Of a stretch of 35,458 nucleotides of DNA, positions 16,426 through 23,322 are shown piece by piece. The notes beneath the pieces were generated by a model. The model was not told the origin of the DNA. It worked only from the letters and a program-made list of their open reading frames with translations, and made no database searches. Made by a program: the position numbers and the translations under genes. Position 1 is the stretch's first letter, and the number at the start of each line of letters is the position of its first letter. The DNA is from Rubritepida sp. (GTDB taxonomy: Bacteria; Pseudomonadota; Alphaproteobacteria; Acetobacterales; Acetobacteraceae), in assembly GCA_028291455.1 (NCBI GenBank), contig JAQGHY010000236.1, positions 1 through 35,458 of the forward strand. The letters are read 5' to 3'.

Positions 16426-17730
16426 TCATTCCGCTGCTGCCGGCACGGCGACGGCATCGAGGGCCTGGTCCAGATCCTCGAGGATATCGTCGATATGCTC
16501 GAGGCCGATGGAGAGCCGCACATAGCCTGGCGTCACCCCCGTCGCTCGCTGCTCCGCCTCGGAGAGCTGGCTGTGCGTGGTGCTGGCGGGATGGATCGCC
16601 AAGCTGCGCGCGTCGCCGATATTTGCGACATGATAGAAGAGCTTGAGCGCATCGATCAGGCGCGTACCCGCTGTTACCCCGCCGCGCAGTTCAATCCCGA
16701 CAAGCCCGCCGTAGCCGCCGGTTAGATAGCGGTCGGCTCGAGCTCGGCTCTCGCCGCCTTGCTGAGAAGGATAGATGACCCGCCGCACCTCGGGTCGCCG
16801 CGCCAGCCATTCCGCTACCGCCAAGGCATTGTTGGAATGCTGCCGAATGCGCAGCGGAAGAGTCTCGACGCCCTGCAGGATCTGAAAGGCGTTGAAGGGC
16901 GAGAGCGGCGCGCCAAGGTCGCGCTGCACGGAACTGCGCACCGCCGCAATATAGGGCGGCACGCCAAGCTTCGGTGCGGCCTCGGTCCAGATGGTGCCGT
17001 GGTAGCTGGGATCCGGCTCGTTCAGCAGGGGCTGGCGCGCGGGATGTGCAGCCCAATCAAAGTTCGCGCCATCGATGATGGCGCCGGCGATAGAGGTGCC
17101 GTGACCGCCCAGGTATTTGGTAGCCGAATAGACGACAATCGCTGCGCCGTGGTCGAAGGGCCGCGCCAGGAGTGGTGCCGCGGTGTTGTCCAGGATCAAT
17201 GGGATGCCGAGTGGGCGACCGATCGCCGCCACTTCCGCGATGGGAAAGACCACCAGCTTCGGGTTGGGAAGCGTTTCGCCGTAATAGGCGCGCGTGCGAT
17301 CGTCCGTGGCGCGGCGGAAGTTCTCGGGGTCGGCGGGGTCGACGAAGCGGGTCTCGATCCCCAACCGCTTCAGCGTGTTGGCGAATAGATTCCAGGTGCC
17401 GCCATAGAGGTCCGTGGAGGAGACGATGTTGTCGCCGGCCTGCGCCAGGGCGAGCACCGAGAAGGCGGAAGCCGCTTGGCCGGAGCCCAGGGCGAGCGCG
17501 CCCGCGCCGCCCTCCAGCGCCGCAAGCCGGCGCTCCAGCACGTCCACCGTAGGATTGCCGGTGCGCGAGTAGATGAAGCCCAGCTGCTCCAGCCCGAAGA
17601 GGCTGCGCGCATGCTCGGAGTCCTGGAACTGATAGGAGGTGGTTTGGTAGATCGGCACCGCTACGGCGCCGTTGGTGGGATCCGCGCGCCAGCCGGCGTG
17701 CAGGGCTTGGGTCTCGGGGCGATGAGTCAT
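16426..17730 (-). CDS. metY: O-acetylhomoserine sulfhydrylase (PLP-dependent)
   Basis: A 434-residue Cys/Met-metabolism PLP enzyme of MetY size. Motifs: 'TQALHAGWRADPTNGAVAVP', 'YSRTGNPTVDVLERRLAALE', 'GSGQAASAF', 'ETLPNPKLVV', the PLP-holding 'LDNTAAPLL', and the Schiff-base lysine Lys205 in 'VVYSATKYLGGHGTS'. It makes homocysteine from O-acetylhomoserine and sulfide, or a methylthio compound from methanethiol. It starts two bases after the upstream SsuA-like gene with GGGAG inside that gene's end, so it is part of the ssu-type operon. This links released sulfur directly to methionine synthesis. Confidence 0.93.
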   Translation of the reverse strand: MTHRPETQALHAGWRADPTNGAVAVPIYQTTSYQFQDSEHARSLFGLEQLGFIYSRTGNPTVDVLERRLAALEGGAGALALGSGQAASAFSVLALAQAGDNIVSSTDLYGGTWNLFANTLKRLGIETRFVDPADPENFRRATDDRTRAYYGETLPNPKLVVFPIAEVAAIGRPLGIPLILDNTAAPLLARPFDHGAAIVVYSATKYLGGHGTSIAGAIIDGANFDWAAHPARQPLLNEPDPSYHGTIWTEAAPKLGVPPYIAAVRSSVQRDLGAPLSPFNAFQILQGVETLPLRIRQHSNNALAVAEWLARRPEVRRVIYPSQQGGESRARADRYLTGGYGGLVGIELRGGVTAGTRLIDALKLFYHVANIGDARSLAIHPASTTHSQLSEAEQRATGVTPGYVRLSIGLEHIDDILEDLDQALDAVAVPAAAE

Positions 17731-17732
17731 GG

Positions 17733-18671
17733 TCAGCTCCCCGTCACGGCGAAGGTGGTGTCGAAGGCCTCCGACACCCGGATGGGGCGCGATAGGACGC
17801 CGAATTCGACGGCCTCATCGCTGGCCCGCTGCAGTTCTGCCAGCAGCGGCGCATCGATTGGGACCACGCGGGTCCGGGTGGTTTCATAGGCGCGCTGCAG
17901 GAAGCGCTCCTGGATGCGCGTCAGCTCGGAGGTGTTGCGCGCGAAGGCCGGGATGTTGTCCTGCGTCCAGGACCAGCCGCGCGCCACCCGCTGCAGGAAG
18001 TCTTGCAGCAGCGGGCGTTTCTCGCGCAGCGCGTTCTCGTGCACGGAGATGAAATAGGCCGTCGGCGAGAGCCCGGTCGCATCCACGAGCGTGCGCGCCC
18101 CGAAACCCAGGATCTCGATGGAGTTGTAGGGCTCCCAGGCCGCCCAGGCGTCGACAGCCCCCGTGCGGAAGGCGAGCGAGGCGTCGCCCGGCGCGAGGTG
18201 CACGATGTCCACCTCGGAGGGAGAAATGCCTTCGCGCTTCAGCGCGGCGCGGACAAGGAACTGGCCCCAGCCGCCGCGATTGCCCACAACCTTCTTGCCC
18301 CGAAGATCGGCGACGGTGCGGATGGCGCTGTCGCCCCGCACCAGGATGCCTTGCGAAGCCTGACTGTCCCGCGTCACTCCGATCGCCTTGATCGGCGCGC
18401 CATTGGCATAGCTGTTGAAGAAGGCGAGGTCGCCCTGCGTGCCGAGGTCGATGGCAGCAGCGTTCAGCGCCTCCAGCAGCGGCGCGGCGAAAGGGAACTC
18501 ACTCCATTCGATGCGGTAAGGAAGATCGCGCGCCTGGCCGGAGACCTCGATGAGCGAGCGCAAACCGCCTTTCTGGTTGCCGATGCGCAGGACGGGCGTC
18601 GATTGCGCCAGCGCCGGCAGCGCCAGCGTGGCAGCCGCGCCGGCGCCGAGGATCCGTCGTGTGATATTCAT
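17733..18671 (-). CDS. SsuA-like sulfonate ABC transporter binding protein (second tandem copy)
   Basis: A 312-residue periplasmic protein of the SsuA/NitT/TauT type with a signal peptide ('MNITRRILGAGAAATLALPA'), then 'LRIGNQKGGLRSLIEVSG', 'YRIEWSEFPFAAPLLEALNA', 'IDLGTQGDLAFFN' and 'DAWAAWEPYNSIEILG'. It is very similar along its whole length to the neighbouring gene at 18668-19618, so the pair arose by tandem duplication. Its ATG overlaps the upstream TGA (ATGA). It would deliver sulfonates to the SsuC/SsuB transporter encoded upstream. Differences in the ligand-facing parts (for example 'SYANG' against 'VFANG') may broaden the substrate range. Confidence 0.92.
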   Translation of the reverse strand: MNITRRILGAGAAATLALPALAQSTPVLRIGNQKGGLRSLIEVSGQARDLPYRIEWSEFPFAAPLLEALNAAAIDLGTQGDLAFFNSYANGAPIKAIGVTRDSQASQGILVRGDSAIRTVADLRGKKVVGNRGGWGQFLVRAALKREGISPSEVDIVHLAPGDASLAFRTGAVDAWAAWEPYNSIEILGFGARTLVDATGLSPTAYFISVHENALREKRPLLQDFLQRVARGWSWTQDNIPAFARNTSELTRIQERFLQRAYETTRTRVVPIDAPLLAELQRASDEAVEFGVLSRPIRVSEAFDTTFAVTGS

Positions 18672-19618
18672 AGTGAGTCCTCGGTCAGGGTGAAGCTGGT
18701 GTCGAAGGCATCCGCCACGCGGATAGGGCGGGAGAAGACGCCAAACTCCACCGCCGCATCGCTCGCGGCCTGGAGTTCGGCGACCAGTGCCGTGTCGATC
18801 GGCACGGCCCGCGTTTGCTGCACCTCGTAGGCCCGCTGTAAGAAGCGCACGGGAATGCGCGTCAGTTCGGAGGTGTTCTGTGCGAAGGCCGGGATATTGT
18901 TCAGCGCCCAGGCCCAGCCGCGCCGGTTGCGCTGGAGAAAGTCCTGCAGCTGTGGGCGCTTTTCGCGCAGGGTGTTGTCGTGAACCGAGATGAAATTGGC
19001 CGTCGGCGTAAGACCGGTGCCGTCCACTAGAACGCGCGCTCCGAAACCAAGGATTTCAATGGAGTTGTAGGGCTCCCAGATCGCCCACGCATCGACAGAA
19101 CCGGAGCGGAAGGCCAGCGAGGCGTCGGTTGGCCCGAGCGGTACGATAGTGACCTCGGCCGGGTCGATGTTCGCGCGCTTCAGCGCCGCGCGAACGAGGA
19201 ATTGGCCCCATCCGCCGCGGTTACCGGCGACCTTCTTGCCGCGCAGGTCGGCCACCGTGCGGATCGGCCCGTCCCCGCGCACCAAGATAGCCTGGGAGGC
19301 GGGCTCGTGCCGGGTGGCGCCGATCGCTTTGATAGGTGCGCCATTGGCGAAGACGCTGAGGAAGGCAAGGTCGCCCTGGGTGCCGAGGTCGATGGCATTG
19401 GCGTTCAGCGCCTCCAGCAGCGGCGCGGCCGCGGGGAACTCGCTCCATTCGATGCGATAGGGCAGATCGCGCCCCTGGCCCGAGACGTCCAGGAGCGAGC
19501 GTAGCCCGCCTTTCTGATTGCCGATGCGCAAGGTCGGAGCAGCGGTCTGGGCGATGGCGGGGCTTGCCAGCAGGCCCGTAGCGCCAATGAGGGCGCGGCG
19601 GTTGAGGGTGAAGGTCAT
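18668..19618 (-). CDS. ssuA: SsuA-like sulfonate ABC transporter binding protein (first tandem copy)
   Basis: A 316-residue SsuA-type binding protein. It starts at ATG 19618 (GAGG upstream), not at the track's 19873, giving a signal peptide 'MTFTLNRRALIGATGLLASP'. Diagnostic stretches are 'LRIGNQKGGLRSLLDVSGQG', 'IEWSEFPAAAPLLEAL', 'GNRGGWGQFLVRAALKR' and 'AIWEPYNSIEILGFGA'. It lies eight bases after the SsuD-like monooxygenase gene and overlaps the next copy by four bases. Role: capture of aliphatic sulfonates for import by SsuBC. Confidence 0.92.
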   Translation of the reverse strand: MTFTLNRRALIGATGLLASPAIAQTAAPTLRIGNQKGGLRSLLDVSGQGRDLPYRIEWSEFPAAAPLLEALNANAIDLGTQGDLAFLSVFANGAPIKAIGATRHEPASQAILVRGDGPIRTVADLRGKKVAGNRGGWGQFLVRAALKRANIDPAEVTIVPLGPTDASLAFRSGSVDAWAIWEPYNSIEILGFGARVLVDGTGLTPTANFISVHDNTLREKRPQLQDFLQRNRRGWAWALNNIPAFAQNTSELTRIPVRFLQRAYEVQQTRAVPIDTALVAELQAASDAAVEFGVFSRPIRVADAFDTSFTLTEDSL

Positions 19619-19626
19619 GGCGATCC

Positions 19627-20730
19627 TCACGCGGCCGTGTGGAGGGATACGGAGACCCGGCCGACATCCTCGGCCTGGGCGAGTTCCCGCAGCAGTGGGA
19701 TCAGCTCCCGACCGTACTGGGCGGCATCGGGCAGCGGGTCCCAGCCACGTAAGATGAAGTGCGCGACGCCGATACGGCGGTATCGCAGCAGCGAGCGTGC
19801 TACCTGCTCGGCCGTGCCGACCAGCGCGGTACTGTTGCCGCGACCTCCGAGCACGCCCGCCATAGCGGTCCAAAGCCGCTCATCCAGCACCTCGCCGCGT
19901 TGTGAAAGAGCGACCAGGCGCTGCGAGTTCACCGCCTGTCCGGCTGCGATGAGCCCCTGCGTGCCGCTGATCTCCAGTTTAGCGATGGCGCGACGGCGAT
20001 AGTCCTGCGCCTTCTCCCAAGCCTGCTTCTCGGTCGCTGCAATGATCGGGCGATTGGACCAGGAGAATGCCGGCACGTGGTCGCCGGAGGAAGCGGCGCG
20101 CACGCGGTCGAGCATGGCCTGAGTTTCCGCCAGCGGCTCTCCAAAGAGCGCGTATACGTCGGCATGGCGCGCGGCGACACGCAACGCGATGTCCGAAGCG
20201 CCGCCGAAGAAGATCGGCAGATAGGGCTTCTGCACCGGGCGAATGTCGGACCAGGCCTGCTCGAACCGGTAGAACTCGCCGGCATGGTCGATGGGCTTCT
20301 CCGCGGTCCAAATGCGGCGAAGGATGTCGAGGAACTCGTCGGTACGGCGGTAGCGCGCCTCGTGGCCCTCGTGATCGCCGTCCTTGCGCTGGTCGCCGTC
20401 CTCGCCGCCGGAGATGACGTGCAGCGCGAGCCGCCCGCCGGTGAGCTGGTCGAGTGTCGCGAGCTTCCGCGCGGCCACGGTCGGCGAGACGAAGCCCGGG
20501 CGGTGCGCGAGCAGGAAGTTGAGCCGCTTCACGGCCGTGGCTGCCTGGGCGACGACGAGGAAGCCGTCGGCCGCGTTCGTCCAGTAGCCGGCGAGGACGC
20601 GGTCGAACCCGCCCTCCTCATGCAGGCGAGTGATGTGGTTGATGAAGTCCGGCTGGAAGGCCGGTCCTTCCTGCACTTCGAGGTCGGAGGTGGGACGTGC
20701 CCAGATCATGCCGGTGATGTGAAGGCTCAT
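19627..20730 (-). CDS. ssuD: SsuD-like FMNH2-dependent alkanesulfonate monooxygenase
   Basis: A 367-residue LLM-class monooxygenase of the alkanesulfonate type: 'GGFDRVLAGYWTNAADGF', 'LAHRPGFVSPTVAARKLATL', 'LTGGRLALHVISGGEDGDQR', 'YRRTDEFLDILRRIWTA', 'YLPIFFGGASDIALRVAA'. It starts at ATG 20730 with AGGAG just upstream; the track's extra 26 codons are upstream sequence. Such enzymes cleave the C-S bond of sulfonates with oxygen and reduced FMN, releasing sulfite and an aldehyde. It sits between ssuB and the ssuA pair as in ssu operons. No SsuE-type flavin reductase is present. A dimethylsulfone-type SfnG role is an alternative. Confidence 0.88.
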   Translation of the reverse strand: MSLHITGMIWARPTSDLEVQEGPAFQPDFINHITRLHEEGGFDRVLAGYWTNAADGFLVVAQAATAVKRLNFLLAHRPGFVSPTVAARKLATLDQLTGGRLALHVISGGEDGDQRKDGDHEGHEARYRRTDEFLDILRRIWTAEKPIDHAGEFYRFEQAWSDIRPVQKPYLPIFFGGASDIALRVAARHADVYALFGEPLAETQAMLDRVRAASSGDHVPAFSWSNRPIIAATEKQAWEKAQDYRRRAIAKLEISGTQGLIAAGQAVNSQRLVALSQRGEVLDERLWTAMAGVLGGRGNSTALVGTAEQVARSLLRYRRIGVAHFILRGWDPLPDAAQYGRELIPLLRELAQAEDVGRVSVSLHTAA

Positions 20731-20813
20731 GGCGAGCTCCTGGTGATGGCGTTGCGGGACGGGTTCAGCCTCGGTCCTGACATCGCCCAGTCGGATTGTG
20801 CCGCGCATCCATC

Positions 20814-21557
20814 TCAGGCCGCCTTCGCCGCGGCATCGTGGCCGTCTTCGTCCACGCCCAGAGCCGCGAGCAGGCGCAGACGCAGCGCGTCGAATCCGGG
20901 GGCCGAACGGCGGCGCGGGCGCGGCAGCGGCACCGCCACGTCGTCGATGAAGCGCCCGTTCGCCAGCACCAGCACGCGCGACGCCAGCAGTAGCGCCTCC
21001 TCGACGTCATGGGTCACCAGCAGCACGGCCGGGCGATGGGCCGCCCACAGCTCGCTCACCAGGGACTGCATGCGTAGCCGGGTCAGGGCGTCGAGCGATG
21101 CGAATGGCTCGTCGAGCAGCAGCAGTTCGGGCTCTCGAACGAGCGCGCGGGCAAGGCCGGCGCGCTGCGCCTCGCCGCCCGACAGCGTGAGCGGCCAGGC
21201 TTCCGCGCGATGCGTCAGCTCCACCTCGCCCAGCGCGTTCAGCGCGCGCTCGCGAGTTCTGGCCGCGCTGCCCCTCAGGCCGAGCGCGACATTCTGCCAA
21301 ACGGGCTTCCAGGGCAGCAGCCGCGGCTCCTGAAAGACCACGGCGCTGCGGCTGGGCAGGATGGCCTTCCCCTCGGTCACGAGGTCCAGCCCGGCGAGCG
21401 TGCGCAACAGCGTGGTCTTGCCGGAGCCACTGCGGCCGAGAAGGGCCACGAACTCACCGGCCGCGATATCGAGCTCGATACGGTCGAGCACCGGCGGCGA
21501 TTCGGGCCCGTGGAAGCGGCGCGAGAGGGCACGGAGGGAAACGACGGGCTCGGCCAT
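20814..21557 (-). CDS. ssuB: Aliphatic sulfonate ABC transporter ATPase
   Basis: A 247-residue ABC ATPase of the nitrate/sulfonate/taurine group. Walker A is 'LLGRSGSGKTTLLRTLAG', the Q-loop 'AVVFQEPRLLPW', the signature 'LSGGEAQRAGLARAL', Walker B 'ELLLLDEPFASLDALTR' and the switch histidine 'VTHDVEEALLLA'. It lies three bases after ssuC. The gap to the monooxygenase gene is about 80 bases, the largest within this part of the operon. Confidence 0.93.
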   Translation of the reverse strand: MAEPVVSLRALSRRFHGPESPPVLDRIELDIAAGEFVALLGRSGSGKTTLLRTLAGLDLVTEGKAILPSRSAVVFQEPRLLPWKPVWQNVALGLRGSAARTRERALNALGEVELTHRAEAWPLTLSGGEAQRAGLARALVREPELLLLDEPFASLDALTRLRMQSLVSELWAAHRPAVLLVTHDVEEALLLASRVLVLANGRFIDDVAVPLPRPRRRSAPGFDALRLRLLAALGVDEDGHDAAAKAA

Positions 21558-21560
21558 GAC

Positions 21561-22388
21561 TTAGCCCTCCTGAATCAAAGAGGGGCGCCAGGCGAGCGCC
21601 CGCCGCTCAAGCATGCGGACCAGCTGGTCCGCGCCCAGGCCGAGCAGCGCATAGACCAGCAGCCCCACCAGGATGATGTCGATGCGCAGGAACTCGCGCG
21701 CGTCCATAACCAGGAAGCCGATGCCAGCCGTGGCGTTGATCTGCTCACCGACGACTAGGCTCAACCAAGCCGTGCCCAGCGCATACCGCAGCCCCACAAG
21801 AGCCTGCGGAAGCGCGCCGGGCAGCACGACGTGGCGGATGAGGCCCCAGCGATCCAGGCCGAAGATGCGTCCGGCTTCGATGAGCTTGGGGTCGACGCCG
21901 CGGATGCCACCGAAAAGCGTGAGGTAGATCGGGAAGGTGGCGCCAAGTGCCACGAGTGCGATTTTCGTCGCCTCCCCGATGCCGAGCCACAGAATGAAAA
22001 GCGGAACCAGCGCCAGGAAGGGCAGCGCGCGAAGCATCTGCAGGGTGGCGTCCACCGCGTCTTCGCCGAGCTTCGACAGGCCGGCGATGAGGCCGAGCGA
22101 GACCCCGGCCGAGAGCGCGATGGCTAGGCCGATCGCGACTCGCTGCAGCGAGACCAGGAGGTGGTAAGGCAGCTCGCCGGAGACGATCAGCTCCCAGGCG
22201 GCCACCGCTATGGCGTTGGGTGGCGCGAGGAGGCGTGTGGAGACGAAGCCTGCATCGGCCGCGCCCTGCCAGAGCGCCACGAGCAGTATGGGAACGAGGA
22301 GGCGCCGTGCGCCGGAGAGCTTCCAGGTGGAACGCGGGCGGGATACGCGCGGCGGGGCGACGGGCACGGCGATGGCTTGGCCGGACAT
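21561..22388 (-). CDS. ssuC: Aliphatic sulfonate ABC transporter permease
   Basis: A 275-residue BPD-type inner-membrane permease with about six membrane helices ('LLVPILLVALWQGAADAGFV' is the first). The cytoplasmic EAA coupling loop is 'IEAGRIFGLDRWGLIRHVVL' followed by 'PGALPQALVGLRYALG'. It pairs with the SsuB ATPase next door to move sulfonates. Three small ORFs precede it in the same direction, with a 74-base gap after the last. Confidence 0.93.
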   Translation of the reverse strand: MSGQAIAVPVAPPRVSRPRSTWKLSGARRLLVPILLVALWQGAADAGFVSTRLLAPPNAIAVAAWELIVSGELPYHLLVSLQRVAIGLAIALSAGVSLGLIAGLSKLGEDAVDATLQMLRALPFLALVPLFILWLGIGEATKIALVALGATFPIYLTLFGGIRGVDPKLIEAGRIFGLDRWGLIRHVVLPGALPQALVGLRYALGTAWLSLVVGEQINATAGIGFLVMDAREFLRIDIILVGLLVYALLGLGADQLVRMLERRALAWRPSLIQEG

Positions 22389-22462
22389 GACAATGCTCCA
22401 GAAAGTCGGACCTCCGTCCCGCCTTTCGACCGGACGGATCAGTCAGCGATGAGGCGGATGGC

Positions 22463-22591
22463 TTAGGGGGGCGTGAGCCCGGCCAGGGCGACAAGCCCGA
22501 GGACCGCGGCGACGGCCGCCACGCTGCGCAGTGCGAGCGAGGCAAGTGCTAGGCCTTCGCTCTCGGCGAAGCGTCGCAAGGAGGCTGCCAT
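22463..22591 (-). CDS. Small hydrophobic peptide, 42 residues, unknown
   Basis: An ORF too short for the track. After a short charged start ('MAASLRRFAESEGLALASLA') it has a hydrophobic helix 'SVAAVAAVLGLVALAGL', long enough to cross a membrane once. Its ATG overlaps the TGA of the ORF before it (TGATG), a classic coupling arrangement. It is third in a three-gene set of small proteins at the head of the ssu operon, just before ssuC. The fused hydrophobic tail of the ORF at 14435 looks like the same kind of module. No known family recognised. Confidence 0.55.
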   Translation of the reverse strand: MAASLRRFAESEGLALASLALRSVAAVAAVLGLVALAGLTPP

Positions 22592-22770
22592 CACCCAGCG
22601 GCCACTCGTGAAGGCACGACAGCCGTAGCGACGAGCACTCGTGAAAGATCGGCCAAGATGCCGTCGAAGCGGCAGGAGATGGTCTGGCAGTTCAGCGCCG
22701 CCAGGGCATGGGTGGCGGCATCACGGCGCCAGCCGTCATGAGTCACCACAGTCTTAGGTTCAAGCGGCAT
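22591..22770 (-). CDS. Small unknown protein, 59 residues
   Basis: An ORF too short for the track, sitting exactly between two other small ORFs. It starts inside the end of the upstream ORF (11-base overlap; GGGAG upstream) and ends in a TGATG overlap with the next. The sequence is protein-like rather than random: 'THDGWRRDAATHALAALNC' and then 'ISCRFDGILADLSRVLVATA', with two cysteines and amphipathic helices. It lacks a signal peptide or membrane segment. The precise overlaps on both sides are the main argument that it is translated. Function unknown. Confidence 0.55.
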   Translation of the reverse strand: MPLEPKTVVTHDGWRRDAATHALAALNCQTISCRFDGILADLSRVLVATAVVPSRVAAG

Positions 22771-23011
22771 GAGACGCTCCCAGAACCGCGTGCGACGAGT
22801 GATCCGCGCCGGGCTGCCAGGGCGAGGCGATGGGGTGGTTCCGGCGCAGGTAACTGCGCGCGGCGCGTCCGACGTCCTCGACGCTCGAGAAATTCACGCG
22901 ATCGAGCTCCTCGAGACGCGTGTCGATGGCGAGCAGAAACCAGCCGGAATCGCCCAGGGCGGCGACCGCAATGAGCACACCGTTATCGGTGATGGGGTGG
23001 GAAAGGCGCAT
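22760..23011 (-). CDS. Small unknown protein, 83 residues, first gene of the ssu operon
   Basis: An 83-residue ORF. I start at ATG 23011 with GGAGG five bases upstream, not the track's 23026. It begins 'MRLSHPITDNGVLIAVAALG' followed by 'DSGWFLLAIDTRLEE', then 'NFSSVEDVGRAARSYLRRNH'. The first 35 residues are shared with the ORF at 14435-14674 in the same operon, so this is a duplicated small-protein family. No signal peptide or membrane helix is seen; it is probably cytoplasmic. Position at the head of a sulfonate operon suggests a role in sulfur limitation, by inference only. Confidence 0.65.
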   Translation of the reverse strand: MRLSHPITDNGVLIAVAALGDSGWFLLAIDTRLEELDRVNFSSVEDVGRAARSYLRRNHPIASPWQPGADHSSHAVLGASHAA

Positions 23012-23322
23012 GTGATCCTCCAGCACCGCTCAAGGCGGCGTTCGGATGCATTCGACGGAAATAGATAGAGAGAGGTCGGCTTAGCCGCGGCGACAGCGCG
23101 GACAGGGCGTCCGGCGCGTCATCAAGATCTTCCTGGCGCAGGGGCGGCCGAGGCGAGGCATATCCGTGTCCCTATGAGGTCCTGACCGTGCAAAAACGCC
23201 CGGCCCGACAATCACGCATTTTTCACCGTAATTTGTCAAACAGATTCTGTTAGATATTTTAGTGAATTAATAATTCAACTGTCATTGCCGGATTCGGAGG
23301 CGAGCTGCCGCCTCCACAGGCT
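23012..23322 (-). promoter_or_regulatory. Leader and promoter region of the ssu operon
   Basis: This 311-base region lies between cysNC and the small ORFs that begin the ssu operon. An AT-rich island (about 23215-23285) contains, on the reverse strand, a perfect -35 box TTGACA (forward bases 23234-23239); no good -10 follows at ideal spacing. TTTCACCGTAAT (23221-23232) resembles elements in the other AT-rich promoters. The roughly 200-base leader holds two short reverse uORFs with cysteine codons (23172-23219 and 23081-23161). This layout suggests control in the leader as well as at the promoter. Confidence 0.45.
23081..23161 (-). CDS. Short cysteine-containing leader ORF, 26 codons
   Basis: A reverse-strand uORF in the leader of the ssu operon: ATG at 23161, TAA at 23081, with AGGGA upstream. 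The peptide is strongly basic and has three cysteines, two in a 'TPCPRCRRG' ending. It ends 69 bases before the ATG of the first small gene. It may be a leader peptide sensing cysteine supply. A second, 15-codon frame just upstream (23172-23219) has two more cysteines. Chance frames of this size are common, so confidence is modest. Confidence 0.35.
   Translation of the reverse strand: MPRLGRPCARKILMTRRTPCPRCRRG

Noticed and set aside
20077-21333. Long forward ORF of 418 codons opposite the monooxygenase and ssuB
   Set aside because: It spans two well-supported reverse genes and the gap between them and has no recognisable domain.
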